A stretch of DNA of 64,000 nt from JBMNKL01 sp050952225. Lineage in GTDB: Bacteria > Bacillota > Clostridia > Acetivibrionales > DTU013. Each line of letters begins with the position of its first letter. Positions within the stretch are counted from its first letter, which is position 1. The notes below the pieces were generated by a model. It worked only from the letters and a program-made list of their open reading frames with translations, was not told the origin of the DNA and searched no databases. The stretch spans positions 682,001 through 746,000 of the forward strand of contig JBMNKL010000003.1 of assembly GCA_050952225.1 (NCBI GenBank). Reading direction: 5' to 3'. The position numbers and the translations under genes are program-made. Below are positions 54,508 through 63,599 of this stretch, one piece after another.

Positions 54508-55167
54508 TTATTGCTCCATTTCTTCTTCCAAAAGCTTGTACGCCACCGCGACACCGTCACCTGCCGGCACGATGCACGTCTCAAGCTCCGGATTATTTCT
54601 CAGGTCTTCCAGGAAAGCCCGCATCCGGTTTACTATTGTCCTGTGCTTTCTTGCCGGCGTATCATCGCCTGCTACCAGGCCCTTGTAAAGAACATTGTCC
54701 GCGACCAGGAGCCCGCCCCTTTTCAACAGCCTCAGGCAATCCGGCAGCAGTTCCGGGTACTGCCCCTTGGCCGCATCCAGAAAAACCATGTCATATTGCT
54801 TGTCCAGGCATTTGAGAACCTCTGTCGCATCCCCGGCTATAATACCGATAACATCCCCGAGCCCTGCCTTCCTGATATTTTCGCGCGCCATAAGCAGCAT
54901 TTCTTCATCCCGTTCAATGGTGTCGATCCTGCCCCCCGGTGCCAATATACGGGCCAGCAAAATCGAGGAATAGCCGATAGCGGTGCCGATTTCCAGTATG
55001 CGCAATGGTTTTGCCAGCCTTCCCAACACAGTAAGAAGGCAGGCCGTTTCCCTGGTTATTATAGGCACATTACGCTCCCTTGCGGTTTGTTCCAGTTCCC
55101 CGAGCAAGCCCTGGTCATGATTGAATGTATTACGGATGCAATTGCAGACAAACTCACTTCTATTCAT
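54508..55167 (-). CDS. SAM-dependent O-methyltransferase (YrrM-like)
   Basis: A 219-residue class I methyltransferase of the catechol O-methyltransferase-like group. The SAM motif LEIGTAIGYSSILLARIL is near residue 65, the acidic ribose-binding motif DTIERDEEM follows and DMVFLDAAKGQYPELLPDCL holds the metal-site Asp. Family members act on tRNA hydroxyuridine derivatives (TrmR) in Bacillus; a link to the neighbouring U32 protein fits but is inferred. It overlaps the mltG end by 1 nt. Confidence 0.93.
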   Translation of the reverse strand: MNRSEFVCNCIRNTFNHDQGLLGELEQTARERNVPIITRETACLLTVLGRLAKPLRILEIGTAIGYSSILLARILAPGGRIDTIERDEEMLLMARENIRKAGLGDVIGIIAGDATEVLKCLDKQYDMVFLDAAKGQYPELLPDCLRLLKRGGLLVADNVLYKGLVAGDDTPARKHRTIVNRMRAFLEDLRNNPELETCIVPAGDGVAVAYKLLEEEMEQ

Positions 55168-56315
55168 TATTTCGCCGCATATTTCTGCCTGTTTGCCTGG
55201 TGTTCCTTGTACGTCCTGGCGAACGCATGCTGCCCGGTGCCGTCACCCTTGGCAACATAGTACAGGTAAGGAGTCTCATCCGGGTTAACCGCGGCCTTGA
55301 TTGCAGCTTCACCGGGACAGCATATCGGTCCGGGCGGCAGGCCTTCGTAAATATATGTATTGTAAGGGTCGTCTATCTCGAGGTCTTCATACAGTACCCT
55401 GTCCTTGTAGGTGCCGGTATTTTTCAGCATTATGTATTGAATAGTGGCATCCACCTGCAGTTTCCGCAGGGTCTTGTCCTTGTTTTTCAGCCTGTTGTAC
55501 ATCACTCCCGCGATCAGGTGGCGTTCATCGGGGTCTTTCGCTTCCCTCTCGATTAATGAAGCCATGATGACTACTTTGTCCAGGTCCATCTCGACGGGAA
55601 GGTACTCAATCATATCCCTGTATGTTTGCTTGAATTTTTTGTCGAAGTTGTCAAGCATTTTTATTATTATTTCCCGCTCACTGGCATTATAGTCATATTC
55701 ATATGTATCGGGGAAAAGATATCCCTCAAGCCTGTACTCCCTTTCAGGCAGGTTCTCCAGGAAATCATAGTCAAACTTATCCGTATTGGCAACCTCTATG
55801 AATTTTTTCTTGTCTTTTATTATTTTCTTTTCATACAGTATGTCAACGATTTGCAGGAACGTCTTGCCTTCCGGTATCATTACCGTCCTTGTGGCAGGTT
55901 CGGACGACAGGACGCGCATCATCTCATCGTAGCTCAAGGTTTCGCTGACCAGGTGCGTGCCGGATTTATACGTGCCGTCATAACCATTGACCTTGGACAA
56001 GATCTTGAATATCGATTCGTTTTTTATCAATCCCTGCTCCTTCAGCCTCTTTGCAATCTGTGAGGTGCTGGCTCCCCTCTCGACAATAAATTCGACAGCT
56101 TCCCTTTCATCCACTATAACCGGTTCACTGTCCTCTGATATTATTAAATTTTTCAAAACGTAATCATAAGAAACCGCGCCACTTACCACCGCCACGCAAA
56201 GAAGAAACAGAAACAACAGCAGCCATTTTAAAAGCCTGTTTTTTTTCTTTTTCTTCTTGCTCTTGCTTTTATTATTGCTTTTTGAAGCCTTGATATTCGT
56301 ATTTTGATTTACCAT
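55167..56315 (-). CDS. mltG: Endolytic murein transglycosylase MltG
   Basis: A membrane-anchored enzyme that cuts nascent glycan strands and sets their length. After a basic Lys-rich cytoplasmic stretch (residues 12-28) there is one helix (about 29-50) and then the YceG domain; IPEGKTFLQIVDILYEKKII and the catalytic block ASLIEREAKDPDERHLIAGV. GLPPGPICCPGEAAIKAAVN closes the domain. The 382-residue length is normal. It heads the three-gene operon. Confidence 0.95.
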   Translation of the reverse strand: MVNQNTNIKASKSNNKSKSKKKKKKNRLLKWLLLFLFLLCVAVVSGAVSYDYVLKNLIISEDSEPVIVDEREAVEFIVERGASTSQIAKRLKEQGLIKNESIFKILSKVNGYDGTYKSGTHLVSETLSYDEMMRVLSSEPATRTVMIPEGKTFLQIVDILYEKKIIKDKKKFIEVANTDKFDYDFLENLPEREYRLEGYLFPDTYEYDYNASEREIIIKMLDNFDKKFKQTYRDMIEYLPVEMDLDKVVIMASLIEREAKDPDERHLIAGVMYNRLKNKDKTLRKLQVDATIQYIMLKNTGTYKDRVLYEDLEIDDPYNTYIYEGLPPGPICCPGEAAIKAAVNPDETPYLYYVAKGDGTGQHAFARTYKEHQANRQKYAAK

Positions 56316-56349
56316 TAAGCCACCTCCCTGTCAGGGATTAATTAATCGT

Positions 56350-58173
56350 TCATGAAGGTTTGCTCTTAGCTTTTGCCCTCATTTCGGCATCCAGTATTCT
56401 CTTTCTCAGCCTGATGCTGCCTGGAGTTATTTCTACCAATTCATCATCCGAGATAAATTCAAGAGCCTGCTCCAGGCTCAAAAGCCTTGGAGGCGTCAAC
56501 CTCAACGCATCATCGGAACCGGCTGCCCTTATGTTGGTAACGTGCTTCTTTTTGCACACATTCACCACAATGTCCTCACTCCGGGCATTCTCTCCTACAA
56601 CCATACCTTTGTACACCCTGGCGCCCGGCGATATGAAAAGCTGCCCTCTCTCCTGTGCATTATAAAGACCGTATGCCACGGCCTCACCATCCTCGGATGC
56701 CACCAGCGAACCCCTTTGTCTGCCGGGTATATCGCCCTTATACGGCTCATATCCATAAAATACATGATTCATTATACCATTGCCCTTTGTATCGGTCAAA
56801 AACTCCGAACGGTACCCAATAAGGCCTCTTGCCGGTATTTTAAACTCCAGCCGCATGTAACCCTCGGAGGCTGAATGCATGCCTACCATTTCAGCTTTCC
56901 TTGCACCAAGCTTTTCAATAACCGCCCCCATAAATTCCTCCGGAACGTCTATCATTAAAAGCTCGACCGGTTCGTAAACCGCACCGTCCGTCTCCTTCAT
57001 GATTACCTTCGGCTTTGAGACCTGGAATTCATATCCCTGCCTTCTCATGGTCTCAATAAGTATGGAAAGGTGCAGTTCCCCCCTGCCCGATACCTTGAAA
57101 GAATCCGGGCTGTCAGTTTCCTCCACCCTCAGGCTCACATCGGTCTCCATTTCTTTAAACAGCCTGTCGCGCAAATGCCTTGATGTCACGCACGTGCCTT
57201 CCCTGCCTGCAAAAGGGCTGTTGTTGACACTAAATGCCATGCTGACAGTTGGCTCGTCAATATTGACAAAAGGCAACGGCTCCGGTACTTCGGGATCGCA
57301 AATGGTCTCGCCTATGTTTATTTCGCCGATGCCGGAAACCGCAACAATGTCCCCTGCCGATACCTCTGCCGCCTCGACTCTTTTCAGCCCTTCAAACACA
57401 TATATCCTGCTGGCCTTTACCGGCACCACGCTGCCGTCCCTCCTGCAAATAACTACTTGCTGGCCTGATTTCACGGTACCCCTGTCGATTCTCCCTACTG
57501 CAATCCTTCCGACATATTCGTCATAATCAATGCTCGATACCAATAGCTGCAGCGGTTTGCCGGCCTCGCCGCGCGGCGGGGGAACTTCATCTATAATGGC
57601 GTCCAGCAGCGGCTGCAGGTCCCTTTTCTCGTCGCCAAGGTCCCGTACCGCGTATCCTTCCCTGGAGGATGCGTATATTACGGGGAATTCTATCTGGTCA
57701 TCGCTGGCTCCTAACTCTATGAAGAGCTCAAGTATTTCATCAACCACTTCAACAGGCCTTGCGCCAGGCCTGTCAATCTTGTTGACCACGACAAGCGGCT
57801 TTAAATCAAGCTTAAGCGCCTTGCTCAAAACAAACCTTGTTTGCGGCATCGGCCCGTCGAAAGCGTCTACAAGCAGCAGGACCCCGTCCACCATTTTGAG
57901 GACCCGTTCCACTTCACCCCCAAAATCGGCATGTCCGGGTGTATCCACAATGTTAATCTTTGTCCCTTTATAATTCACCGCGGTATTTTTCGCAAGTATT
58001 GTGATTCCACGCTCTCTTTCGAGATCGTTTGAATCCAGCACTCTCTCCCGCACCTGCTCGTTTTCCCTGAAAATTCCGTTCTGGCGGAGCATTCCGTCCA
58101 CCAGCGTGGTTTTTCCGTGGTCTACATGCGCTATTATTGCTATATTTCTGATGTCTTCTCTTCTGTCTGTCAC
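56350..58173 (-). CDS. typA: Ribosome-associated GTPase TypA/BipA
   Basis: A translational GTPase that aids 50S assembly and stress growth. G1 AHVDHGKTTLVDGML near residue 15, DTPGHADFGGEVER (G3) and NKIDRPGARP (G4) are seen; the C-terminal BipA domain has GYRSEFLTDTKGNGIMNHVF. At 607 residues it is complete. It has a promoter of its own about 40 nt upstream. Confidence 0.97.
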   Translation of the reverse strand: MTDRREDIRNIAIIAHVDHGKTTLVDGMLRQNGIFRENEQVRERVLDSNDLERERGITILAKNTAVNYKGTKINIVDTPGHADFGGEVERVLKMVDGVLLLVDAFDGPMPQTRFVLSKALKLDLKPLVVVNKIDRPGARPVEVVDEILELFIELGASDDQIEFPVIYASSREGYAVRDLGDEKRDLQPLLDAIIDEVPPPRGEAGKPLQLLVSSIDYDEYVGRIAVGRIDRGTVKSGQQVVICRRDGSVVPVKASRIYVFEGLKRVEAAEVSAGDIVAVSGIGEINIGETICDPEVPEPLPFVNIDEPTVSMAFSVNNSPFAGREGTCVTSRHLRDRLFKEMETDVSLRVEETDSPDSFKVSGRGELHLSILIETMRRQGYEFQVSKPKVIMKETDGAVYEPVELLMIDVPEEFMGAVIEKLGARKAEMVGMHSASEGYMRLEFKIPARGLIGYRSEFLTDTKGNGIMNHVFYGYEPYKGDIPGRQRGSLVASEDGEAVAYGLYNAQERGQLFISPGARVYKGMVVGENARSEDIVVNVCKKKHVTNIRAAGSDDALRLTPPRLLSLEQALEFISDDELVEITPGSIRLRKRILDAEMRAKAKSKPS

Positions 58174-58211
58174 TGTTTTCTCCCTCGGTGCTCGTAAACT
58201 TTAACTATATA

Positions 58212-58240
58212 TATTTATCATACTTATAAATATATTGCAA
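58212..58240 (-). promoter_or_regulatory. Probable sigma-A promoter of typA
   Basis: On the minus strand TTGCAA (58235-58240) and TAAATA (58212-58217), 17 nt apart. The stretch 58241-58458 between mutS2 and this promoter shows no gene. Confidence 0.55.
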
Positions 58241-58458
58241 AAAATAACATGCCCTTATATTTGATAATTTTTACGTCCTGGTTTGAATGGATACTGTATA
58301 GACTTAAAATCTGTTAATTTTGTTGCATTAATATCATATCCTGCTCATTCGCGCACGGCTGCCGTTTCCTTCAGCATTTCAATGTTTTTACACCTGTACT
58401 CAAGCAAAATCGGGAAAAGAAAGCTGTACATCCATATGCGGTAAATCCTTTACCTTCG

Positions 58459-60855
58459 CTATTTCAACTGGACTATGGTCACGCCGGTCTCTCCTTCACC
58501 ATACCTGCCGAGCCTGAAACTCTTTACATGCGCATTTGCTTTCAAAAACTGGTGAACACCGCTCCTGAGGGCACCGGTACCTTTCCCGTGCACGATAGTG
58601 ACTTCCGAAAGCCCTGCAATAGCGGCGTCGTCAAGATACTTGCCCAGCACCTGTACGGCTTCATCTACGTTCATGCCCCTGATATCTGTACGCGCGGCTA
58701 CGTTCATTGCCTTTGAGATGCCCAGCTTTCCAATGCCTGTCCTATTAATCTCTTCGGCCTGGTCGTCGATTAATTTCAGGTTGGTTACGTGAACATTTAT
58801 TTTCATGACGCCGGCCTGGATTATCGCTTCTCCGTCCTTATCGGGCGGCTCCACGACGGTTCCCTTTTGGTTAAGGTTGACAATCAGGACGCTGTCACCC
58901 GGTTTCAGGTTTTCCGGCGGTTTCACATATCCCCGCCGGGGGAACGCGCTCTCGGAAATGTCACCTTCCAGGCTGCTTACCCTGTTTCTCAGCCTGGCAC
59001 GTATTTCTTCCGCAGCCTTGTTCCTTTCAGATTCCTCCCTTTCCCTGGCGGCACGTTTCATTTCGTCAATCATGCTTTCTACTTCCTGCTTTGCATCCAA
59101 AAGGATTCTCCTGGCTTCTTCGCGCGCTTCATTAAGCAGTCTTTCCTTTTGCATACGCAGTTTCATTTTCTGCTCTTCAAGCTCTTTTTTCAGGCTCTCA
59201 GCCTCCAGCCGGAAGCTCTCCGCCCTAAGCCTTTCTTTCTCAGATTCGCTGCGGTTTTCCTCAATCTTTACGAGGATATCTTCAAATTCAATCTCTTCGC
59301 GCGATAAAAATTCCATGGCCCTGTCAAGTATTTCATCATTAAGCCCGAGCCTTCGCGATATGGCAAACGCGTTACTTTTGCCGGGCACTCCGATCAAGAG
59401 GTTGTAGGTGGGCCTCAATGTCTCGACGTCAAATTCGCAGCAGGCGTTTTCCACTCCCTCGGTGGTCAGAGCGTATACCTTCAGTTCACTGTAATGCGTG
59501 GTCGCAACTGTTATTGCCCCGATTTCATGGAGCTTTTCCAGTATGGCCATTGCCAGTGCGGACCCTTCCGTCGGGTCTGTTCCGGCGCCAAGCTCGTCAA
59601 ACAGCACCAATGAATCCCCGTCTGCTTCCGCCAGGATACGGACTATGTTCTTCATATGGGACGAAAACGTGCTCAGGCTCTGCTCGATGCTTTGCTCGTC
59701 CCCGATGTCGGCGAATACCTTTTTAAAGACACACATTTCGGTGCCTTCCGCCGCAGGGACATGGAGGCCTGACTGTGCCATAAGGGCAAAAAGCCCCAGC
59801 GTCTTCAACGTCACGGTTTTGCCGCCCGTGTTTGGGCCCGTCACAACCAGCGTGCTAAAGCCGTCTCCTATCCATAAATTTATCGGAACAACGGTTTGGG
59901 CATCCAGCAGCGGATGCCTTCCCTTTTTTATATTGACCCTTTTTTCCTGGTTCAGCCTGGGACATACACACTTTAAGTCGAGGCTCAGCTTAGCCTTTGC
60001 AAAGGCGAAATCCAACTCGGCAAATACCGACATGTTCGCTTTCAGCGGCTCAAGTATCTGCTCAACATCGGCGGTAAGCTCCCTGAGTATCCGCTCGATT
60101 TCCAGCTGTTCCTTTATTTTAAGCTGCTTTATGCTATTATTTGCTTCGACCACGGCCATGGGTTCAATAAAGATGGTAGCTCCGCTTGCGGATGAATCAT
60201 GCACGAGGCCGGGCACTTCGCTCCTGAACTCGGCCTTTACGGGAACAACATACCTGTCGCCCCTCATTGTGACTATGGATTCCTGCATGATGGTCCGGTA
60301 CCTGGGCGACCTGATCATACTGTTGAGCCTGTCCTTTATCGAGCTTTGCAGATCCTTGATCTGCCTCCTGATACTTGACAGCGCCGGGCTGGCATTGTCG
60401 GAAATTTCTTCCTCGTTCAAAATAGCCAGGCCTATCTTGTCTTCCACCCGTTTATTCGGTGTCAGCGAAGAAATAAGGTTGCCGATATAATTTGATTCTT
60501 CGCCGTTTTTTCCCCCGCCGTCCTCAGAGTAGTTCTTCAGGCTGCGCACTGCGCGAAGCGTGTCCGAAATCCTCAGAAGTTCGCCGGGATTCAGCGTTGA
60601 CCCTATCTCAACCCTTTTGAGACTGTCCCTTATATCGTGCAATCCTCCAAGCGGGGGATTGCCCCTGCGCAGGATAAAATCAACCGAATCGGTTGTCTCT
60701 TTCAGCATCCGGTCTACGGAAGAAAAATCACTTTGAGGCACAAGCCTGTCAGCGATTTCCCTGCCCAGCTCTGACGCACACAGCTTTGAAAGCCTGTAAC
60801 GTATTTTGTCAAATTCCAGCAATCCCAATACTTTTTCATCCATGGCAATATCCAA
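58459..60855 (-). CDS. mutS2: Endonuclease MutS2 with Smr domain
   Basis: A MutS-family ATPase that limits homologous recombination and has recently been tied to ribosome rescue. Walker A GPNTGGKTVTLKT is near residue 338, with DELGAGTDPTEGSALA after it. A long charged coiled coil (about 520-640) leads to a KOW-like section and a C-terminal Smr nuclease domain (DIRGMNVDEAVQVLGKYLDD, IVHGKGTGALR). The 798-residue length is normal. Absence of the MutS1 mismatch-binding domain separates it from mismatch-repair MutS. Confidence 0.97.
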   Translation of the reverse strand: MDIAMDEKVLGLLEFDKIRYRLSKLCASELGREIADRLVPQSDFSSVDRMLKETTDSVDFILRRGNPPLGGLHDIRDSLKRVEIGSTLNPGELLRISDTLRAVRSLKNYSEDGGGKNGEESNYIGNLISSLTPNKRVEDKIGLAILNEEEISDNASPALSSIRRQIKDLQSSIKDRLNSMIRSPRYRTIMQESIVTMRGDRYVVPVKAEFRSEVPGLVHDSSASGATIFIEPMAVVEANNSIKQLKIKEQLEIERILRELTADVEQILEPLKANMSVFAELDFAFAKAKLSLDLKCVCPRLNQEKRVNIKKGRHPLLDAQTVVPINLWIGDGFSTLVVTGPNTGGKTVTLKTLGLFALMAQSGLHVPAAEGTEMCVFKKVFADIGDEQSIEQSLSTFSSHMKNIVRILAEADGDSLVLFDELGAGTDPTEGSALAMAILEKLHEIGAITVATTHYSELKVYALTTEGVENACCEFDVETLRPTYNLLIGVPGKSNAFAISRRLGLNDEILDRAMEFLSREEIEFEDILVKIEENRSESEKERLRAESFRLEAESLKKELEEQKMKLRMQKERLLNEAREEARRILLDAKQEVESMIDEMKRAAREREESERNKAAEEIRARLRNRVSSLEGDISESAFPRRGYVKPPENLKPGDSVLIVNLNQKGTVVEPPDKDGEAIIQAGVMKINVHVTNLKLIDDQAEEINRTGIGKLGISKAMNVAARTDIRGMNVDEAVQVLGKYLDDAAIAGLSEVTIVHGKGTGALRSGVHQFLKANAHVKSFRLGRYGEGETGVTIVQLK

Positions 60856-60910
60856 AAGCGGCCAGGAAGCGTCGTTTTATAAAGACAGGCCGCAAAACAT
60901 TTGCTGCCCG

Positions 60911-61438
60911 TTATAATTTCAGCTTCGGCCGCAGTTTCTCCTTGTAATAATTAATAAATAGCGTAAAAACAAAATCGTATATTAAGAATACTATTTCAAG
61001 AACCACCACCATGATCCACCATTGCAGCCTGACCTCCGCAGCCATGACGAATTCCCTGGCAATGAGAAATACTATTCCCAGGCACGCATTAAAATACGCA
61101 TATTTAATAACATACTCGATTACAATGCGTCCTGTTTTCTCAATGTAATACTTGGCGATTCCATAAAAGCCGAAAAAAGCAATATAAGGCACCAACGCCA
61201 GCTTTTCAGGAACTACAATGAACCCCGCCAGGCTTGTCGCCGCATAAAAAAGCCAACCCGCCCTTATTCCGCTTTCCATGATGGAGGCTGCTATAAAAAA
61301 GGAGCTTAGCGCATATAACGATATCCTCCCGGTCGGCATGACTGTTGCAAGCAGAAGGCATATTACGGCGAGCGCTCCCAGGATGCCGTTTAGCGCAATA
61401 GTCTTAGCTTTCATGGCATGCTTGCTCATATATATCAC
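60911..61438 (-). CDS. Multi-pass membrane protein, hypothetical
   Basis: A 175-residue protein with five or so helices (GILGALAVICLLLATVMPTG near the N-terminus). The overall pattern, including MPTGRISLYALSSFFIAASI, recalls small ECF-type S components, but no binding motif is evident. It lies 9 nt after the DnaJ-type gene and 55 nt before mutS2, so it is probably the end of a DUF5685-DnaJ-membrane protein transcript. Confidence 0.7.
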   Translation of the reverse strand: MIYMSKHAMKAKTIALNGILGALAVICLLLATVMPTGRISLYALSSFFIAASIMESGIRAGWLFYAATSLAGFIVVPEKLALVPYIAFFGFYGIAKYYIEKTGRIVIEYVIKYAYFNACLGIVFLIAREFVMAAEVRLQWWIMVVVLEIVFLIYDFVFTLFINYYKEKLRPKLKL

Positions 61439-61447
61439 CCACGGACG

Positions 61448-62059
61448 TCAGCAACAGCTTATCAGGTCGCCGCCGGCGCATTCGCAGCAGCAGTCGGCGC
61501 ACCACAAAAACTGGCACATGGTGCACACGTCTACGTTTTGGCTGGTGTAATTCATATTGAAAGGATTCGTTCTGTATGCGTTGTGGGCAGTATGCATCCT
61601 GTTGAGCGCACTCCTGTATTCATAATTTGACGGGTCCATTTGAACAGCCCTCTGTATATGCGTATAAGCCTCGTTATACCAGCCCCTGCGCATAAAAATC
61701 AAACCTTTCAGGTAATACCACGCGGCAGTCCTGTTGGCAGTGCTATCCAGCATATCTTCCGCCAGTTTTACATTCCCTGTGTTAATGTGAGACCTGACCT
61801 GGTTGAAAAACTCGTTGTCATTACGGCTCTCCCATTTCCTGCCGCCGGTCTGGTAAGATTCGCGCCTGAAATTCGCGTTTTTCATGAGGTAATCGTAAGC
61901 CTCGTTTATTTCCCTCAGCTTTTCTTCGGCAAGCTTTGACAACGGGTTATCCGCATACTGGTCGGGGTGGTATTTCTTAACAAGTTCCCTATACGCCTTT
62001 TTTATTTCATCCTCACTAGCGCCTTCTTTGATTCCAAGGACTTCATACGGATTTTTCAA
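61448..62059 (-). CDS. J-domain protein with TPR-like middle and cysteine-rich tail
   Basis: A 203-residue J-protein. The J domain covers residues 3-65 with the HPD motif in KKYHPDQYADNP, so it should stimulate an Hsp70. A TPR-like section follows (WYYLKGLIFMRRGWYNEAYT, residues 113-160). The last 26 residues hold nine cysteines (CTMCQFLWCADCCCECAGG, then CC), unlike the zinc domain of DnaJ. It overlaps the DUF5685 gene by 17 nt. Full DnaJ function is unlikely because the Gly/Phe and client domains are absent. Confidence 0.85.
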   Translation of the reverse strand: MKNPYEVLGIKEGASEDEIKKAYRELVKKYHPDQYADNPLSKLAEEKLREINEAYDYLMKNANFRRESYQTGGRKWESRNDNEFFNQVRSHINTGNVKLAEDMLDSTANRTAAWYYLKGLIFMRRGWYNEAYTHIQRAVQMDPSNYEYRSALNRMHTAHNAYRTNPFNMNYTSQNVDVCTMCQFLWCADCCCECAGGDLISCC

Positions 62060-62927
62060 GTTTGCTGCAACTCCCTATACCTAGAATATTTTCAGTTTTT
62101 CTCAGCATGCCTATATATATTATATTTTGAAGTATTCCTTCATTCATTTTAACATCAAGCAGTTCAAACCCACGTGAAACCTCGTTTAACGAATAAGTCA
62201 GGTTAAATTCCGCCTTCTCACGGATTTCTTTCTTAAAACCGGCGACATCCCCTCCGCCGTATTCAAATTGATAAACCAGGGGATTGTACCTTTCATCCGC
62301 TATATCCTCTTCAATATCATCATAAGCATCCAGCAGGTAAATCCATTTTCCGAGGTTATAACCAATCCACCTTAACGCCTGTTCGTTATTCTCCGTGCAC
62401 AGCGGCTCATACGCAACGACTTCCTCCATAAGTTTTGCAAAAGGCTCCGCTGCCTCATCCATTAATGCGCATTTCCTCTTTTCCAGTTCAACAAGATCGT
62501 TTAGTCTTTCTTCCATGGTATGGACCTTTTTCGGGTATTTTTTCTTTATTTTTTCATAAGCCCTTTTAAAGAACACCATGGCAGCGGAAGAGATAACCGA
62601 GCCGTTGTCACGTTTTTTATCCTCCAGGCTATAATACGCCAGCAGGACGTTAATGTCTGACACATAATCAATAATGCCGCTGTTGACGGCCATATGCCTT
62701 TTATGCACAGGGTGGGCAACACAGCGCTTCATAACCAGTTTTACGCGTTCATTGGCCACCGCTGAGAGCAGAACTGCTAAAAATGCGGAGTCATACCTTA
62801 AGGTCAGCCTTTTTAGCTGACCGTATCTTTTTCCTATTGATTTGCATATTCCGCAGTAATAAGCCCTGAAAAACTCATATTCTCTTATTTTCATTTCCGG
62901 TTTCTCCGGAACAATATATCCAAACAT
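62043..62927 (-). CDS. DUF5685 family protein
   Basis: A 294-residue protein opening with MFGYIVPEKPEMKIREYEFF and the motif YYCGICKSIGKRYGQLKRLT, which is the pattern of DUF5685, found with J-domain genes in Clostridia. The CxxC could bind metal. An acidic helix (LLDAYDDIEEDIADERYNPL) resembles metal-binding helices of isoprenoid enzymes, but no function is proven. It overlaps the J-protein gene and follows pgsA by 18 nt. Confidence 0.8.
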   Translation of the reverse strand: MFGYIVPEKPEMKIREYEFFRAYYCGICKSIGKRYGQLKRLTLRYDSAFLAVLLSAVANERVKLVMKRCVAHPVHKRHMAVNSGIIDYVSDINVLLAYYSLEDKKRDNGSVISSAAMVFFKRAYEKIKKKYPKKVHTMEERLNDLVELEKRKCALMDEAAEPFAKLMEEVVAYEPLCTENNEQALRWIGYNLGKWIYLLDAYDDIEEDIADERYNPLVYQFEYGGGDVAGFKKEIREKAEFNLTYSLNEVSRGFELLDVKMNEGILQNIIYIGMLRKTENILGIGSCSKLEKSV

Positions 62928-62945
62928 AAGTTATCCAATCCGACC

Positions 62946-63503
62946 CTATTTAGCTTTTCCTTCTTTTCGCCGCTTAATTTTGAAAAACGAGCCAATATAC
63001 ATGAAAAAAGCAAACAAAGCGACCAATACCGCTATTACAAAAAACAACCTGTTAAACTCTATGCCGAGGGCAGTTTTAAATCCGAATACATTGTCAAAGA
63101 GCAGCATAATGACTGCCAGATAAAAAAATACCGTGGCCATCTTCCCGTACCAGTTGGCTGATACAACATGGTCATTCCGCTTGTACAGGACTATCGCGCC
63201 AATTCCTATGAAAACTTCCTTAAGAAGCATAATAACGAACAGCTCTACTGGAATTACTTTCAAGTATAACGACAATATAACCATCGCTGTTATCTGCATA
63301 AGCTTGTCGGCAAGAGGATCAGCAATCTTCCCCCACGATGTAACCAGGTCGTATTTCCTTGCAATATATCCGTCCAGCACGTCCGTCAATCCGCCGGCAA
63401 GAAATATCGCAGCGGCGGTAATATAATGACGGGTGCTGAGAAAATATGCAAATATGGGTATCAGTATGAAACGCAATATCGTCAGTATATTTGGAACGTT
63501 CAT
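62946..63503 (-). CDS. pgsA: CDP-diacylglycerol--glycerol-3-phosphate 3-phosphatidyltransferase PgsA
   Basis: Makes phosphatidylglycerol phosphate, the precursor of the PG used by Lgt. The CDP-alcohol signature DG-x2-AR-x8-G-x3-D-x3-D is complete in DGYIARKYDLVTSWGKIADP followed by LAD. Five or more helices. The ATG at 63503 (MNVPNILTILRFILIPIFAY) has GGTGG just upstream and gives 185 residues, the usual size; the longer frame adds an atypical leader. Confidence 0.94.
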   Translation of the reverse strand: MNVPNILTILRFILIPIFAYFLSTRHYITAAAIFLAGGLTDVLDGYIARKYDLVTSWGKIADPLADKLMQITAMVILSLYLKVIPVELFVIMLLKEVFIGIGAIVLYKRNDHVVSANWYGKMATVFFYLAVIMLLFDNVFGFKTALGIEFNRLFFVIAVLVALFAFFMYIGSFFKIKRRKEGKAK

Positions 63504-63599
63504 AATCCACCATCCAAACATTAATGTATTATATAAGTTTATCATATTAAAACAATATTGTGAAATGTACCGGCGAGAAAAACGCACTAGCAGGAAAAA

